A DNA stretch of 64,000 nucleotides from Celoporthe dispersa (GCA_016584495.1 WAID01000007.1:1040001-1104000); one strand, 5' to 3'; counted from the first letter of the stretch, positions 11,756-24,964 are shown. The notes: generated by a model from the sequence alone, not told the origin. Numbers and translations are program-made.

Positions 11756-14700
11756 TCTCTCTCCCCCCTTCAATGGCAAGAATGGGTGCTGATCTCGGCG
11801 GGACTTCCGCGCAGACAGCGGTCCGTACCCGACGGTCAGGAGCCTGGCTGCTCGGTTCCCATCAGGCTGGGGATCAGCTCACAAGAGCATGGTATGGGTG
11901 GACGCTGAAAGCAGTCAAGGGCCGCCGGCCGCGGATGACTGTAGAGGTGTCGAGCTTCTGTGCTGGTCAATAGCACCCACCACCCCGGCCCAGCATTTCG
12001 CTGCCCCGGATTTGCACGGTGAGCCGCATCAAGCAGACAAGGGGCCCCTACATCTCTCGACACGTCGAACCATAATGGTACTCGGTGAGAGCCTGTGTAA
12101 TAGCCACCATAGTACCTTGGAGACAGAAGCCTCTGCCTCGGCGCCCATCCACTCCGGGGACTGTGGGACGCCTTCGCGAAACCTTCAAGCATGGCACATG
12201 CTCTCGATCCGGCCTGCAACTGGTTCAGAGTTGCAGGGACAGGCTGCCATACCATCTTGTGTCATTGCATTTTTCTTCTCTTTTTTTCCCTCCTTCCCCC
12301 TCACTCCATCTTCTGGGTCGGCTGGATACGCAAGAGAAGTCGCTGGGCTCGAATGTTACAGATCGGGCCTTTGACTGGATTCGAGACCGCACATTGCCAA
12401 AGGTGGTCGGCTCTAGGCACTGCATGCCAGTTATGCAACGTGTTAAGGACAGGGTTATCAAAGACCTCAATGCGAACAGGTACTCACCGCTACCATCTCT
12501 GCAGTAGCATCTGGGGACGGCTTCGTGGCATCTGTTTGCTATGTGGTGCCTTCCAGCACAAAAGCGTTAGCGGACTTTCTTGTTGGCGGCGTGTCAGGCG
12601 ATTTCCACAATTGAATGAGTGGTGAACACCGCCAATTCTGCAGCGCACGGGCTCAACCATGGAGTTCTCGTGCATTATCCTCACCACTCATGCCTCTAGC
12701 GACGGGCTGCCGGACCCATTTCGGAGCTTCATGCGGGTCAAAGACCCATCGACATGGGGCCGCGAACCAATTGGCATATCCCCGGGCGCAACCTGGCAGC
12801 CTTCTCGAAGCGAGTGTCGAAGGTTTCAGGGTCCATACGAGATCCTTCGAACGGTCTCCTGTGGGGCGGCGTGGGGTCGTGAACGATTCGACGGGTCCCA
12901 ATTTTGCCCTGCGACGTCGCCAGTGCCACCGGCTGGCTTCACCTGTCGCAGGCGTTCATCGACGCCGACCACTTTGATACACCCAATCTCGGCCATGCTG
13001 TATTCATGATTGAGATCCACAGCAACCCACGCCGATTGTTCACGACACTAAGAGACAACTATCGAGCTGTCAAAAGTGGCCGAATGCTACTATGTACCGC
13101 AAAGACGCGGCCACACCGATAGAGAGGGAGAGAGGGACAGAGTGTGGATGAAGAATTTTCCGTCACATCGTCTTGTTCTCTCGGGTGGGCCTGCTGGCCT
13201 GCTGGCTCCTCGAAGCTTCTTGGACCCAGGCAGGCGTACCATTCACCGCGCCCTCGCCGCCTGTTGGGCCAAGAAGGATGGTGCCTTATCAAAGATGCCC
13301 AGACAAGAAGGCAATGCGTTGGTCTGAAGGCTCTCTACCCTTGGCACGCCGACTGCTCTAAACACCTCGGCCTGGTTGGGCTCTCATGGATGGGAATCCA
13401 TCGCGGGGCAAGGATTGCTCTTCCGCGTCCGGAAAGTTGTGAACATGCCCACACGCATTCTAGAAGGCACATCCAACTATGTGCGTCGGCGCGGCCGCAT
13501 TCCCTATCTCGTACCGAAAAAGTGCGGGGGCGGCCAGGCTTTCATTTCCATGGCCTCTGATGACCAGCGGCCCTGATCTCTATGCAGTTAGAGGGCTCAT
13601 CGTAGAATTCATAGTATTCATTGGAACGCTGTCTTTCTCAGATACCAGCTTTCCGCCTGGCCCTGTCTCGGGCGGCACGAGCCGCAGTCGCAACGGCTCC
13701 TCGCGACCATCATCCTTCCTGCACCTGGACGAGAGAGAGCACCCGCCACCTTGTCCCTCCCGAAACCTCACGCTCACGGCACAGTGGGCAGCGACCTACA
13801 AAAAGACGCCGTCCAGGTCGTCATACATGCGCGGGAGCATCGTTGTTCCGGTACATGGACGAATGGTGCACGTCGAAACACTCGGTGCACCGGATGCCGG
13901 AGGACTGCTGCGCAACGGAGGCACAGGCCGAGACCGAACCCTCCCTCCCCGAGGACCTAAAAGCAGTCAAGATGTAACACTCTTGGGCATACACACAAGG
14001 TCTCATCGGAGCCATGCACGAGCATGCAGATCGCGTGGCTCAAGAAAGGAATTTGTTCTGAAGGAGAATGACGGCCGTGGTCGAAACTAGCACAACGGCA
14101 GCCCATACATCGGGGCACACACTCCATCTGAAACAACCGCTGTGCGTGGCTCTCTACGTCGTGCTGCTTGGCGACAGCACTACTGCAGGGCCGGTCGACT
14201 GGTCAGTGGTCACTGGTCAGTGGTCAACACCAAGCTTGCACAAGTGGCATGCAGGGGTGGTGCGAGTCACATCCATCTGCGTGCCGGACTGCTGGAACCG
14301 CAGCATTCACGCATCGGATGTGTTACGCTCGGCCACTACAGAGTCCGTCGTGTGACGAACTCTTACATATGTACGTATACGTCGATCCGTTGCGCCCGTC
14401 GAGCGTACGGCACGCCGGCACACACGAGCGACTAAGACGGGAGAGAACACTGGCGAGATTTGGCCTCTGTCTGTGGTTGATTAATCCTGCGCCTGCAAAC
14501 CTGATGCAGGAACCCCCCACACAGACGCACATATTGAAAATTTGGGCCAACCTCAGCCTAGCCTGCAGACACACCCGGTTTTGTCTGCCTCTCGGGCCAA
14601 TTTCGACTTCTGGACGCGCAGCGCAACATGGTGCTCGGGATCGAAGGATGTCGGGCCTCGTCGGGGTGTGTCCGTGGTGTGGTACTTGTCGCCACAGCCG

Positions 14701-17700
14701 TCCTGCAGGAGATCTTTTGGGGGGTCTGACCTGCCAGGATCGGTCTTTACTCGGCCGCCCTCTCTGCCACTCGCTGTTGTTGAGAGTCAAGATTTGTCCA
14801 CTAGCTCGTCCCGTTGTGAGGGCTCGGACTGGGACACGGACTCGGCAGATAGTATCCCAGGTCGGCATGAAATATGCTCTCGCCAGCCTGACTCGATTCG
14901 GCAGGGCACTTTTTTAATTTTCTTTTAACCCCTATGCGACCAAGCAGCATTGATAGAGCACTACGACTGAACCACGACCGAGGCCAGCGAGTGCGTCATC
15001 TTGTTTTACCAAGAGACCTCGCTGTGCGCGGCTGCGGCGCCAGTCGCTCTGCCCTACCTCTTCAGGGCAACAATGGATTGGGCGCACCATCCGATGATGT
15101 GAGTCCATGATGACAGACAAGGACAACCCTCTCGGTGTACTCTTGTGTAGAGAGGGACGCCTGAGCGTTCTCCCTCCCCTCCTCTTGCTCGAGAGGCTGT
15201 TGCCCCGATCAAGCCGTTGTGTCATCTTTGGAGCAGGAATGTCTACCCCCAAAGCACCCGGGGGTGAGGCTGGACCCGTAGGTGCTACGTAGTAGTTCTG
15301 TCGCACAGGAATCCTCTTCTATGCAACAACGACGTCGATGGTTGCGGAGGACATGAGCGCAGGGTCTTGCCTGGACCGGCGCGGACAAGGGTCAGCTGTC
15401 TGTCTCTCTGACGGCTCTAAGGCCCTTCTCCTCTCTCCCTCTCCCTATCGCAGCCGCGTCCACGTCGTGATGAGGCTGAGAGGACTAGCCACCGAGCTGG
15501 TATCAAAAAAAGAAGGTTGACGCGTGGATCGACGGCGGGTGACCCGCCTCCCCTCTGTTCCCTGCCTCGGGACGCACTTACGAAAGCCCTCTTATCGTCG
15601 ACAACTGGAGACTCATGACTATGTATGCTACGTAGTAGCAGCAGTAGCATGTCTAACCTATTTTTCTTTATCCTTCGTTTTCTTTTTTTGGCGTGCATGT
15701 CGTTATCCTAATGGCAGCAGTCAGTCCAGTGCCTTGGCAGCTTGGTGTCTTGGCCCCCTCGGCTGTTTCACTGCTATTTTGGACAAGCACAGCCTGCAAA
15801 CCACCCTTGTTCCCTGTTTAGCATCACTATGCGTACCTCAGGATCCTGGAGTACACCGGAGCAAAGGCGGGGGCACGTACACACGGAGAGAGAGAGAGAG
15901 GGCGCAAAAGACGCTGGAACGACGAAAGACCTTTACGTTTCAGGAAGTCAAAGCCGTCGACAACGTCTGGTGATGATTGACAGGCCCAAGATGACGATGC
16001 TGGAGCCCTTTTGCACCCACACCCCCCTTGGGGACGGCCCGGCTGCCTGGGCTCGAACTGCGGTGGGCCACTGCCTCCGTCATTCCACGCATGGCATGAT
16101 GAGGCGGGTTTTATCTTCAGACGGAAAACGGTTCACTGTTGCTATTTTTTACTTCCTTGCCTTCTTTTCCTTACATGATTGTTTCCCATGCCGATACAGC
16201 AGAGTTTCTTCCCGGTGGGGAGAGGGGGGGCTTGGAGGGTTAAAGAAGTCCCAATCCAGGTCCAGCCTCTCTTTCTAGGGTGCATGCATGGTGTAGGCCT
16301 GCCAGGCCAGGGAGTGGGGGAGGAGGAGTGCCTATGCTGCCTTACCTTTGAGCCCTGAGTCTTTGATGCCATTTCACACAGCACGCAGGTCACCACCCCG
16401 TTTGTCAAGAGATCCATCGAGGAGCCGACCCGACCGAGCAACCTCGCGCACGGCCACCACTGAGATCGTACGGCCCTCTCACGCTTTTGTGGACAGCAAT
16501 ATATCTTTTGCCACTCGACGGCCGGGGTGCCGGTCAAGGTCTGTTCTCTGGCTGCCGCGATCGATTGCACCTCTGGGATTCGCCGGGGGGGAGGGAGGGA
16601 GGAGGCGCCTGGGAGGGAAATTTTGTCTCTTTAGGGCATACTTCCCGAACCGTGCCATCCAGTTGGCCGTCCCCGCTGTCGTTCATCTATTTTTTTTCTT
16701 TCATTTTTTTTCTTGCCAAGGTTCTGATAGGTGGGCACCCAGAGGGGATCGTCGATGAGCTGGGCTGTTTTGGTCACGGGACGGCTACCACAGCGCCCGG
16801 TCGAAGACGCCTGCTTGGGCCGGGCCCTACAGTGCATACGCGACGGCGTTGGACATGTCATGATCACGGGCATGTTCTTCTCTTCTCCCTGTCTAGTCTT
16901 TTTTTTTCCTTCTTTCTTTCTCTCTCTCTCTCTCTCCAAAAAAAAGAAGAAAAGAAGAAAGGAAAAGAAGGAAGGAAGGAGAAGAAAGAAAAAGAAATTC
17001 CTTCGCGGGCCTACCTCTACATACTGTAACGGGTGTGCGCTCACTTGTTCACCGGTAGCACGGGCGCGCGCTTGGATCTTCTCTGAGGCCGCCAGGGCCG
17101 TCGTCCCTGCTGTGGTCCCTCCCAGATGAGCCACATCACCTGTCAGCTTGCCTCTTTCATGCGCATTGAGATGCCACGAGAGCCTATACCGCACATATGC
17201 CTGTCCATATAGAGATGGAAGCTCAAACCCTCTCCAGGCCCTGCCGAGAGAGATCTTGGTCATGAATTCTTAGCATGGCCGCACGGGCAGCCGGTGGTCA
17301 GTTCTTGGCCTTTGGGGGGGGGGGGGGTTTCTTGGCTGCTGTGCACGTGTTTGTGTCATTTATCAACATTCGATATTCGGGCAACAGGATGAAAGACGAT
17401 GAGTTTCTTTTTTTTTTTCCTTCTTCTTTTTCTTTTTCTTTCCCGCACTTTTGCTTCTTCTTCTTTTCTGCTGCTTTTTTTTTAAAAGAAAAAAGTTGAA
17501 AAAGAAAAGAAAATGAAAGAGACACCATGTATAGATTGACCAGGCAACTCGTGTGTCATCAGCTCACGTCGTATCATCTGATGATTTAATTTGTGGATAG
17601 TTGCGTTCTCCATCCATGTTGTTGATCCGCAGTTGGACTACCTTTGGTTTTTTTTTCTTTTCTTTCTTTCTTTTCTTTTCATTTCTTTCCTTCTTTCTTT

Positions 17701-18197
17701 TTCTTCCTCCCAACACCAACACCACCTTACTTCATGCAAGGTGGGGAAAAAGAAGAAAAGACGGCAGAGTGTGCGGTTTCGTGTTGATTGTTTACATACA
17801 TTGTACAATCTTAGCCCTTCCCTGTAGGCAGCGGGCACAACACACACACACGCCCACGTTATCAAGCAAGCTGCAGGGGGCCGCTCCGCTGGGCGGTTTC
17901 GACATGCAGCTAGAGTTTGGCAGACGTCATGGGCTCCTCGGGGCCGTTCTCAAGGGTTGCCTGTCGAGAGACGAGAGGGCAGCTTTTTGCGCGGCCCCTT
18001 GCTCCCTCTTTGGTCTAGGTTGTTCTCTGGAGAGAGTGTGTGGGAGAGAAGGGGAGGTGACTGATTAGGCCCAGACTGACAAGGCACAACTTTGTGTGGA
18101 ATTTGGAGTGATGCCCAAAGGAGACGATCTCTTTTTTTTTATTTTTTATTCGGGCTCCTCCTTCGCACGCCCCCCCAGTGTCAGGTCATCGCTGAGC

Positions 18198-18221
18198 TTT
18201 TTTTTTTTTTTTTTTTTTTTT
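18198..18221. repeat. Poly-T tract of about 24 bases
   Basis: The longest T homopolymer of the window, read directly, in the gene-free region. No gene context suggests a polymerase III terminator. Confidence 0.85.
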
Positions 18222-19452
18222 GGGTGAAGGGGAGGAGAAAAAAATCGACTTCTCATCATAATCAGTCACGGGCCACCCAATAGTTCCGGGCAGCAGTCGA
18301 ACCGAACGCCTCTCAACCCAGAGGGGTTGGGAAAGAAGAAGATCATGGACAGAGACAGGCATAGGCGGACGGAGGTTTTTCCCGCCGGGGCCGCGGAATT
18401 AGAGGCTTTTTTTTCTTTCTCGTCTTTCCTCCTGACCCCTCTTCTCTCTTCCGTTTCCTGACTTTTTGGCGCCTCTCTCTGTCTCCCTCTCCCTCTCTCT
18501 TTTCTTTTCCTTGTCTTTTTTCTCTCTCGTCTTCCATGTGTTTATCTTTGGTACGCCGGAAGGAAGAGAGAGAAAATAAAGAGGTCCTGGGGAATGGAAA
18601 GATCGTCTTCCGCCGCCACTATGCGCCTTGTGACGAGTCAGCACCCCTTCGCAGCCCAAGGCCGGGCCGACTTGGACTAGAGGATGGATTGGGTAACTGA
18701 TGGCTTGCACGCCGGGTGGGGGGGGGGGAGGGAGGGAGGGAGGAGAAGAGAGGCCTGGGTACTCCGTGGCCTGGAAGGCATGGCATGGCTTGGCCCTTAG
18801 TAGCTTTGCCGGCGCGGAACTGGGGGGGAATGGATAAGGGACCACAAGGGAAAAGCTTCCCCCCCTCCCCCCAACGTGCTAAGATAGATGGACGCATAGT
18901 ACTGTTACTAGTATGGTACCGTAGTAGAAGGCATAAGAGAATTTCCCGTGTGTGGGGGGAATCCAGAGGAGGACCCATATGGTGATGGCGGCGCCGAGGA
19001 GGGAAGTTCTATGCTTGGTGCTGCTAGCCACGAGGCTATGGGTACTATCACCAGGCTGATCACCGCACAGACGTATGGTGCAGCAGATGCCAGACGAGAT
19101 ACGATGTAACCTCTCTTCTTGTTGAGATTGCCGTTTGTGCCCTCTTGATTCTAGCGGGCTTTTTGTGCGCCTTCCACGGGTGCTGCACTTGCCGTGGACG
19201 ATAGCAACCCTGTAGCGTGGGTGTTTGGGTCCAGGTGCCTACCAGTCTCTGTTCGTCCTATGGAGAAGTAGAAGGTAAGGGTCCTCATTTCCCCCGGGCC
19301 AGTCAGTAGGCTTGGATGTGCTCAGGAGCCGGTGGCCCTTGATGCATGGGGACGACAGAGGCCAGCCATTGCCCTCCTCCTCCCCACCAGCTGGCTATTG
19401 GCCGGACAAGGGACCACGACGGCACGCCCGAGCCCTCCTGCCTCTCTCTCTC

Positions 19453-21555
19453 TCACTCCCTAGCAGCAGCAGCAGCAGCAGCAGCCTTCTCATTCGCCTC
19501 ATCCGCCCGCTGGACACACTCCTCAAGCACCCTCCAGAACATGGGAATGTCCAGGCCCCGCGGGATCCTCACCCCGTCCCGGCCGGCGGGCAGCGGCGTG
19601 GCGATCGTCCGGCCCAGCTGGGAGCGCGAGCCCGTACGCTGAGCCTCCGCATGGGTGCCCTCCGTGACGATCTTGACGTCGAAGCGCTCGTGCTGTCTTG
19701 GGGATGAGGCTGGGGCTGGGGACGGGCTGAGGCTGCTGGTGTTCTCGTCCTGGAAGTCGTAGAAGGGTATCTCCCACGGCGTACCGGTGAGGACGGCGGC
19801 GACGGCCAGGGGGTCGTGGAGGGGAGGGCCCTCGACGATGCCAAACATGTCTCTGTTGTTTGTCGTGGGAGTGGTCAGCAGGGAGTATAGTTCGTGCTGG
19901 GCTGGCTGTTCTCATCTGGAGACTGCCCCCCCCCTCTGCCGGGCAGGCCAAACTCACTTGTACGTCTTGGCAAAGAACATCAGCAGCTCGACGAGCATCG
20001 TCCGCAGCGTCGTCTTGCCCTCTCTCTGGCCCGTCGTCTCGACAGATGCCACCTTGGTCCGGTCCAGCAGGCCGCCTTCCTTGTCGGGCCCGTAGAGGAG
20101 GAGCTCCTGGACGTCCTGTCGGGCCAGGACGAGGTGGGTGACGTCCAGGGGGAGGATGGTCGTCTTGGCGGCGAGGGGCTTGTTGTCGAAGATGAAGGCT
20201 GCGGCTTCAGGGTCGATGATGATGTTGCTGTGTCCATGTCAGTGATCACGAGGTGTATGTCTTCCAGTGACATGGAGTAGAGCTGGATGGTCGTGTGGTC
20301 ACACCGCTCTTCTCCGTTGACCAAAGAGACAGGCAGGCAGCTCATGCTTCCTCACACGAGAGACAACAAAGGACAGGCTGTACGGGAGAAGAACCCAAAC
20401 CAAAAAAAAAAAAAAGAAACAAAAACATCTGCTCACAATTCTGCCCAGGGCGTCCAGTTTCCAACTCGCGCCTTGCCGTCCACGATACCATACACCGCGT
20501 TTGCTACCACCAGAAACCATCAGTATATAGGATCAGACCCCAAAACATACAGAACTGATGAGTGCAATATGTATACATACTGTGGCCATCCCCAATCGCC
20601 CCTCCCATGATACTCAGCCCCTTCACATGTCCCACCAGGTCAGGACACGCCTGAAAGAGCTGCGCAGCATTCGTCATGCTCCCCGTGGCCACCACCCACG
20701 CCGTGCCCGCCTTGCAAGACCGCAAGGCGGCGGCGGCGGCCTCGACGGCGGACAGGTCGGTGCGCGCGGGCACGAGGGGCTCCGGCAGCAGGCTGGTGCC
20801 GTCGAGGCCGGACGCGCCGTGGATGTCCTCGGCATTGGTGGCCAGGTGGGGCCTCTGGGAAGGGGAGGAGGCGCCTGGGTAGATGGGGACCTGGTTGTGC
20901 TTGGAGATGGCGGTCAGGACGCTGGTTGCGTTCCAGGTTGTCTTTCTAGAGGGCCGGAGGGTTAGCTCGTGAAGGATGTCTGTCTTTTCCCCCGTCCAGG
21001 ACTCATCATGATGGGAGAGACCGCATCGTGTCTCACAGGATGACACTAGACGGACGGACGGACGGACGGACGGACGTACTCTAGAGGAGCATTGCCAAAG
21101 ACGGTTGAGATCCCAAGGAGCCTGATGCCAGGGTGGTAGGCTGCGAGGAGGATGGCGAAGACGTCCTGGCGAGGAGAGGGTTGGGTCAGCGTGTGCGGGC
21201 TCACCTGCCTCACTGTGGCTGAGACATGCCGGGTTTACCAAGGCGAGGCACAGGCGTTGTGCAACGGCGGACCACATCACCTGGCTGCTGTCACATGGTC
21301 GTACAGAAAATCAAGAGAGCCACTTGACATGACATGACGTGCAGCAGCAGCCGGCCTTTCCCACGTGCGCGATACTCGGAGGCCTTTTTCTCTCCGTGTG
21401 ACAGAGGTAGCCGTAACGCCTCCCTTGTGGTGATGGTGGCGCAGGAGTGCCCAGATAGAAAAGTAGGAAGGAGAAAGAAACATCATCCAGCTTACATCGT
21501 GTCCTGGGTCGCAGTCGAGCCATACTGGGACAGGCTCTTGTGTGGTCTCAGCCAT
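19453..21555 (-). CDS. Inosine/uridine-preferring nucleoside hydrolase
   Basis: Six exons: 21555-21496, 21165-21080, 20945-20581, 20503-20437, 20227-19958 and 19852-19453. All introns are GT-AG and all phases agree, giving 416 codons (415 aa). The enzyme family hydrolyses the N-glycosidic bond of ribonucleosides in nucleoside salvage. The Ca2+/ribose-binding motif DCDPGHDD spans residues 14-21, as in the family signature DxDxxxDD. A GNxTPxAEF-type segment in exon 4 and a C-terminal PPLHDPLA (His about 295, Asp about 296) match the known active-site His/Asp region. I chose the start at MAETTQ because it lies just before the conserved first strand; an in-frame upstream start exists near 21639. 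The C-terminus ends in a run of Ala coded by an AGC-type microsatellite (19463-19486). The yeast relative is Urh1, but exact substrate preference cannot be told. Confidence 0.9.
21050..21076. repeat. (CGGA)n tetranucleotide repeat in intron 2 of the nucleoside hydrolase
   Basis: About six CGGA units. On the coding (minus) strand the repeat begins immediately after the GTACGT splice donor at 21079. Confidence 0.85.
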
Positions 21556-22088
21556 GGTATCAGGATCAGGTAGTGAAGCGATCAAGGCGCGTGTGCGTCC
21601 TGTCGATGAGCTGCGATGCTTCGATGAAGACAAAGACACGATGAAAAAGAGAAAAGAAAAAAAGGAAGAAAGAGAAAAGACAAAAATGAGGAGTCGTCAC
21701 GTCCAGCAAAGAACACCTGCCCCAAGAGACGTGAGAGTTTGTGTGTATGTGTGTCGCGTGAAATTCCAACGATAACGTGTACACTTTTTCGAGATCGGTC
21801 GGAGATATGAAAGCCTTCTCTTTTTCGGGCGGAGCGGCGAGCGCTGTGCTTGGATTCAGTAATGGCGATTGACCGGAAGCGGAGGGGACTGGAGAGTCCA
21901 CTTTTTTTTTCTTCTCTGGTTCTTGGTCTGCGCCGTGAGGAGCCGATTCTCTCTGCCGGGAGGGGGAGGGAAGAGCTGCGCTTCGCAAAACCATGCGGCT
22001 ACTTATAGACGACCGCGTTTTGAGGGAGGAATAGATAAATGGAAAGTACGTAATAAATTGAAGCAGAAGTCACTTGATATGATGAGTC

Positions 22089-22147
<59 letters not shown>

Positions 22148-22441
22148 AGCTCTCAGCTGTGTTGGTGGCAGAGAGGGCAGGTAAGAGCTGACAGGTCGGA
22201 GTGTGTGAGTGCAGATCGTGTTGATGAGTGGCGGGCGAGGCTATAGTTCTCCAAAAGTACTGTACGAGAGGGAGGGTATCACATGTTGTTGGCATTCACG
22301 ACGCCGTCATATCTAGCTAAGGCTCCCACCTTTCTTCCCAGGTCATTCTTGCCGTCACCTACCCACCACACGTGAGAGAGAGTGTGTGTGAGAAAGGGCG
22401 AGGACAGGCCAGGAGGGACAGAGGGACAGACAAGACAGGCC
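21556..22441. other. Intergenic: promoter side of the nucleoside hydrolase, 3' flank of the RED-like gene
   Basis: No gene is seen in this 0.9 kb. It contains a purine-rich tract (21640-21690) and a 53-base TC repeat (22092-22144), which reads as a GA tract on the coding strand of the downstream gene. Confidence 0.6.
22092..22144. repeat. (TC)n microsatellite, about 26 units
   Basis: An uninterrupted TC dinucleotide run, the longest pure dinucleotide repeat in the window. It lies about 540 bp upstream of the nucleoside hydrolase start. Confidence 0.95.
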
Positions 22442-24213
22442 CTAGGATTCAGCCGCCTTCCTCTTCTCGAGGACCTTCATCACATCGGCAAAATTGTTGC
22501 CGTCGCCCTTCCCTCTTCTTGGGGCCTCTCTTCCGCTTTGTTTTCCCTCCGTCGCGCCCTCCCTCTCCACCGTCGTCGTCGTCTCCCCCATGCGGACAGC
22601 TTGACCTTGCCATCGTCCTCCAGGTCCTCCTCGTCCTCCATGCGGTTTGTTCCGAACCCCATGTCGAGGTCGTCGGCATCCCTGTCCGCGCTCGCCAGCT
22701 TCTTCCTGAGCCTCTCCTGCTGCTCTGCCGCCTTCTGCTCTTCCTCGGACCTGGCAGCCGCATTGAGCGTCTTTGCCTTCTTGAGGGCCGCCAGCACGGA
22801 CGGATCGTTCAGCGCCGGGCCGTTGGTCTGCTGCTCTGATATCAGGCTGCTCTTGAAGTAGCTGCGGGGGTGCTGGGTCGGTGCCTGTGCAGACACTTTG
22901 GCCTGCGGTGGACCCTGTGCGTCCATCTCGCCCTCGCTCCTCGGTGAGCGGCCGCCGGGAGACTGGGGGCTGGCTTTCTCTCTCGCCCCGCCCTCGGACG
23001 TGTCGCTGTCGTCAGAGTCCGAGCCCAGACCTTGCAGAGGATCGTAGTCGGACCCCACGTCGGAGAACATCTTGATGTCCTCCTCCGCCTCCTTCTCCTG
23101 CTGCTCTTGTAGTTTCTTCTGGTAGTATTCCGGGACCTCCATGCCCAGAACCTCGGCGTTCGGGTCCACCTTGAATGCCTCGCGCTCCCTCTCGACCTCG
23201 GCTGCGACCCTCCTGACCTTCCGCCTCTCGTTCCCGTCCTCGTCCACGATGATGAGGACCTCCCTGCCCTTTGCGTCGCGCTCGATTCTTGAGCCGGGCT
23301 CCTTCTTGGCACCAATCTTCTTGAACCTCGAGCCTAGTGCGGACTCTTCCTGTTTCGCCTTGGCTGCCTCCCGAGCTGCCTTCATCGCTGCCAGGATCTG
23401 GTCTCTCGACCGTTTCTGCCCCGGCACCAGCGGCGTTGTCGCCAGCTGGCCCTTCTTCTTGGTCTTCTCCTTGGCTACAGCTGTGACCTCTCTGTCTTCA
23501 AGCTGCTCAAACGCATCGTCCATGTCCTCCGCAGGCCTCTCCGCCTCGTCACCCTCTGGCTCCTCCCCGTCCCTGCTGCCCGCAGGAGGAGGTTTCCCGC
23601 TGAAGACGTCCTCGCCCTTCCTGACCCTCTCGAGCAGCTTGAAGTCCAGCCCTTTGATCAGGTGTGTGCTCGACAGGTCTCCGCCCGCGATCTCATCCCG
23701 CAGCTTCTCGAATGTCGCCTGGTCGATCTCCTCTTTCTTCAGGGACTCCTCCAGCGCCTCTATCCGCGCCGCTTTCTCGTTCTCCTCCTCCTGCTGCGCG
23801 GTCTGCCTCGCCTTGGCCCGGTCGACGTATCCCTCGCCGAACTTGCTGCCCTTGGGTGCCGACGTGCGCATCTTCTTCTGTGGTCGGTCCTGGCTGTTGC
23901 GCTCGGCGAGCTGGCGCGCGAAATCGACCCGGCCCGCTCCTGCGACGGAGCGCCTGTTTGTGAGGACGTAATGGTCAGCTGGAACGTCCTCTCCCCTCCG
24001 CCTGCAGAAGCTCCGTGGCACGGGATATGGAAACCAGTAGATCACCTACGGTGTCATAGGGATGCTGGACCTCTGGCGCGAGCCGAGTGCAGAAGAAGGT
24101 CCAGCGGCGCTGCCAAAGCGTCTTGGGGAGGACGAAGACGCGCCATTCTGCTCGCCACCTGCCGCTTTGTCCGAGTCGGCGTGGATCAGCTTCCGGAACT
24201 GCTCGTTGTTCAT
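22442..24213 (-). CDS. RED-like (IK/Smu-2 family) spliceosomal protein
   Basis: Exon 1 is 24213-24050 and exon 2 is 23953-22442. The 96 bp intron has donor GTAGGT and acceptor ACAG. The start MNNEQFRKL, the junction IPMTPRSVAGAG and the following DFARQLAERN, RTSAPKGSKF, GYVDRAKAR and THLVKGLDF-like (THLIKGLDF) segments are typical of the RED N-terminal domain. The family is a component of the activated spliceosome. The middle is a charged, Glu/Lys-rich helical region, and a KLSAWG motif starts the C-terminal tail. The tail ends NNFADVMKVLEKRKAAES in a different frame from the main body, so the frame must shift after KLSAWG. One missing base at C5 22585-22589, or an extra base there plus another at 22511-22513, would restore it. 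The second option gives the more family-like Asp-rich then KRKRGPKK tail. About 557-558 aa. Confidence 0.88.
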
Positions 24214-24964
24214 CGTGGAAGAGGCTCAGGCAGCTCTCTCCTGCTGAGCATACATGGTGGTTTTGGTACGGCGAGGGGGGAAGGAAAGGTGCTGGGGAAG
24301 TCCCGCCATGCACCAATTGTAGTGCTAATGTCACGGCGCGTTGGGGGGTCCCTAGCCCCTGCTTATTCATCATTCCAGCACTGCACACTGCTCATCTTAG
24401 CGCCCGCTACAGGGGCCCAGAGCTGGCATCCCTTCTTCTCTCTACTCTGTTCACCTTCAACCATCATTTATAGGGTGTCGGAGTCTTCGTTGGTAATTGT
24501 GTGGCGGTCCACTCTAACTTACTATGCTACGATAAAGGGAACCTGCCCCCTACGAAAGATCGAGACTTCATCCTCAGGCTCAGTCTCGAGTTGACCCAGA
24601 CCCAAAGGCCCATTCCGTGTCACGGATCAATCGCTGGTTCCTCGTCATGCCAAAAACACGGTGCCTCTCAGGCCCTCGAAGGATTCGGCGTGTCTCGATG
24701 AATCTCGATATTTTCGATAAGCCTCGATGAAGCTGGCACGTCTCTGACCATAGTCCTCCGTGTTGGCTATTGCCCACCATCTCTGACCCAGCCACCGAGC
24801 AAGAGTTTGCTCGAGTTTCTTTGCTTGTCACCCGAGTCATCGCCTCATACACGCTTGGCTGTCGGGGTATACCAGTCTCACTACTTCCACGATGAGTGTT
24901 TCCCTGCAGCAATCCTGGCTGCGTGATGAACGGTGATTGACCGACTTCCCGCACCACATCGACA

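Larger units (their letters stand above)
4812..19452. other. 14.6 kb gene-free intergenic region
   Basis: I found no frame on either strand with a recognisable domain, a conserved-looking peptide or a consistent exon set. The DNA is not AT-rich and shows no obvious repeat-induced point mutation. It is full of dinucleotide and homopolymer runs (for example 8773-8824, 9721-9748, 11739-11755, 16917-16935, 17314-17327, 17401-17530 and 18198-18221) and recurrent AGTAC/GTAC words. The first kilobase or so must include the msn2-like promoter and leader. The remainder could hold non-coding transcripts, but nothing in the sequence proves it. Confidence 0.55.

Noticed and set aside
4812..19452. Repeat-induced point mutation or transposon relics as explanation of the gene desert
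   Set aside because: The DNA is not AT-rich, TpA is not obviously enriched, and no transposase, reverse transcriptase or long terminal repeat pieces are seen.
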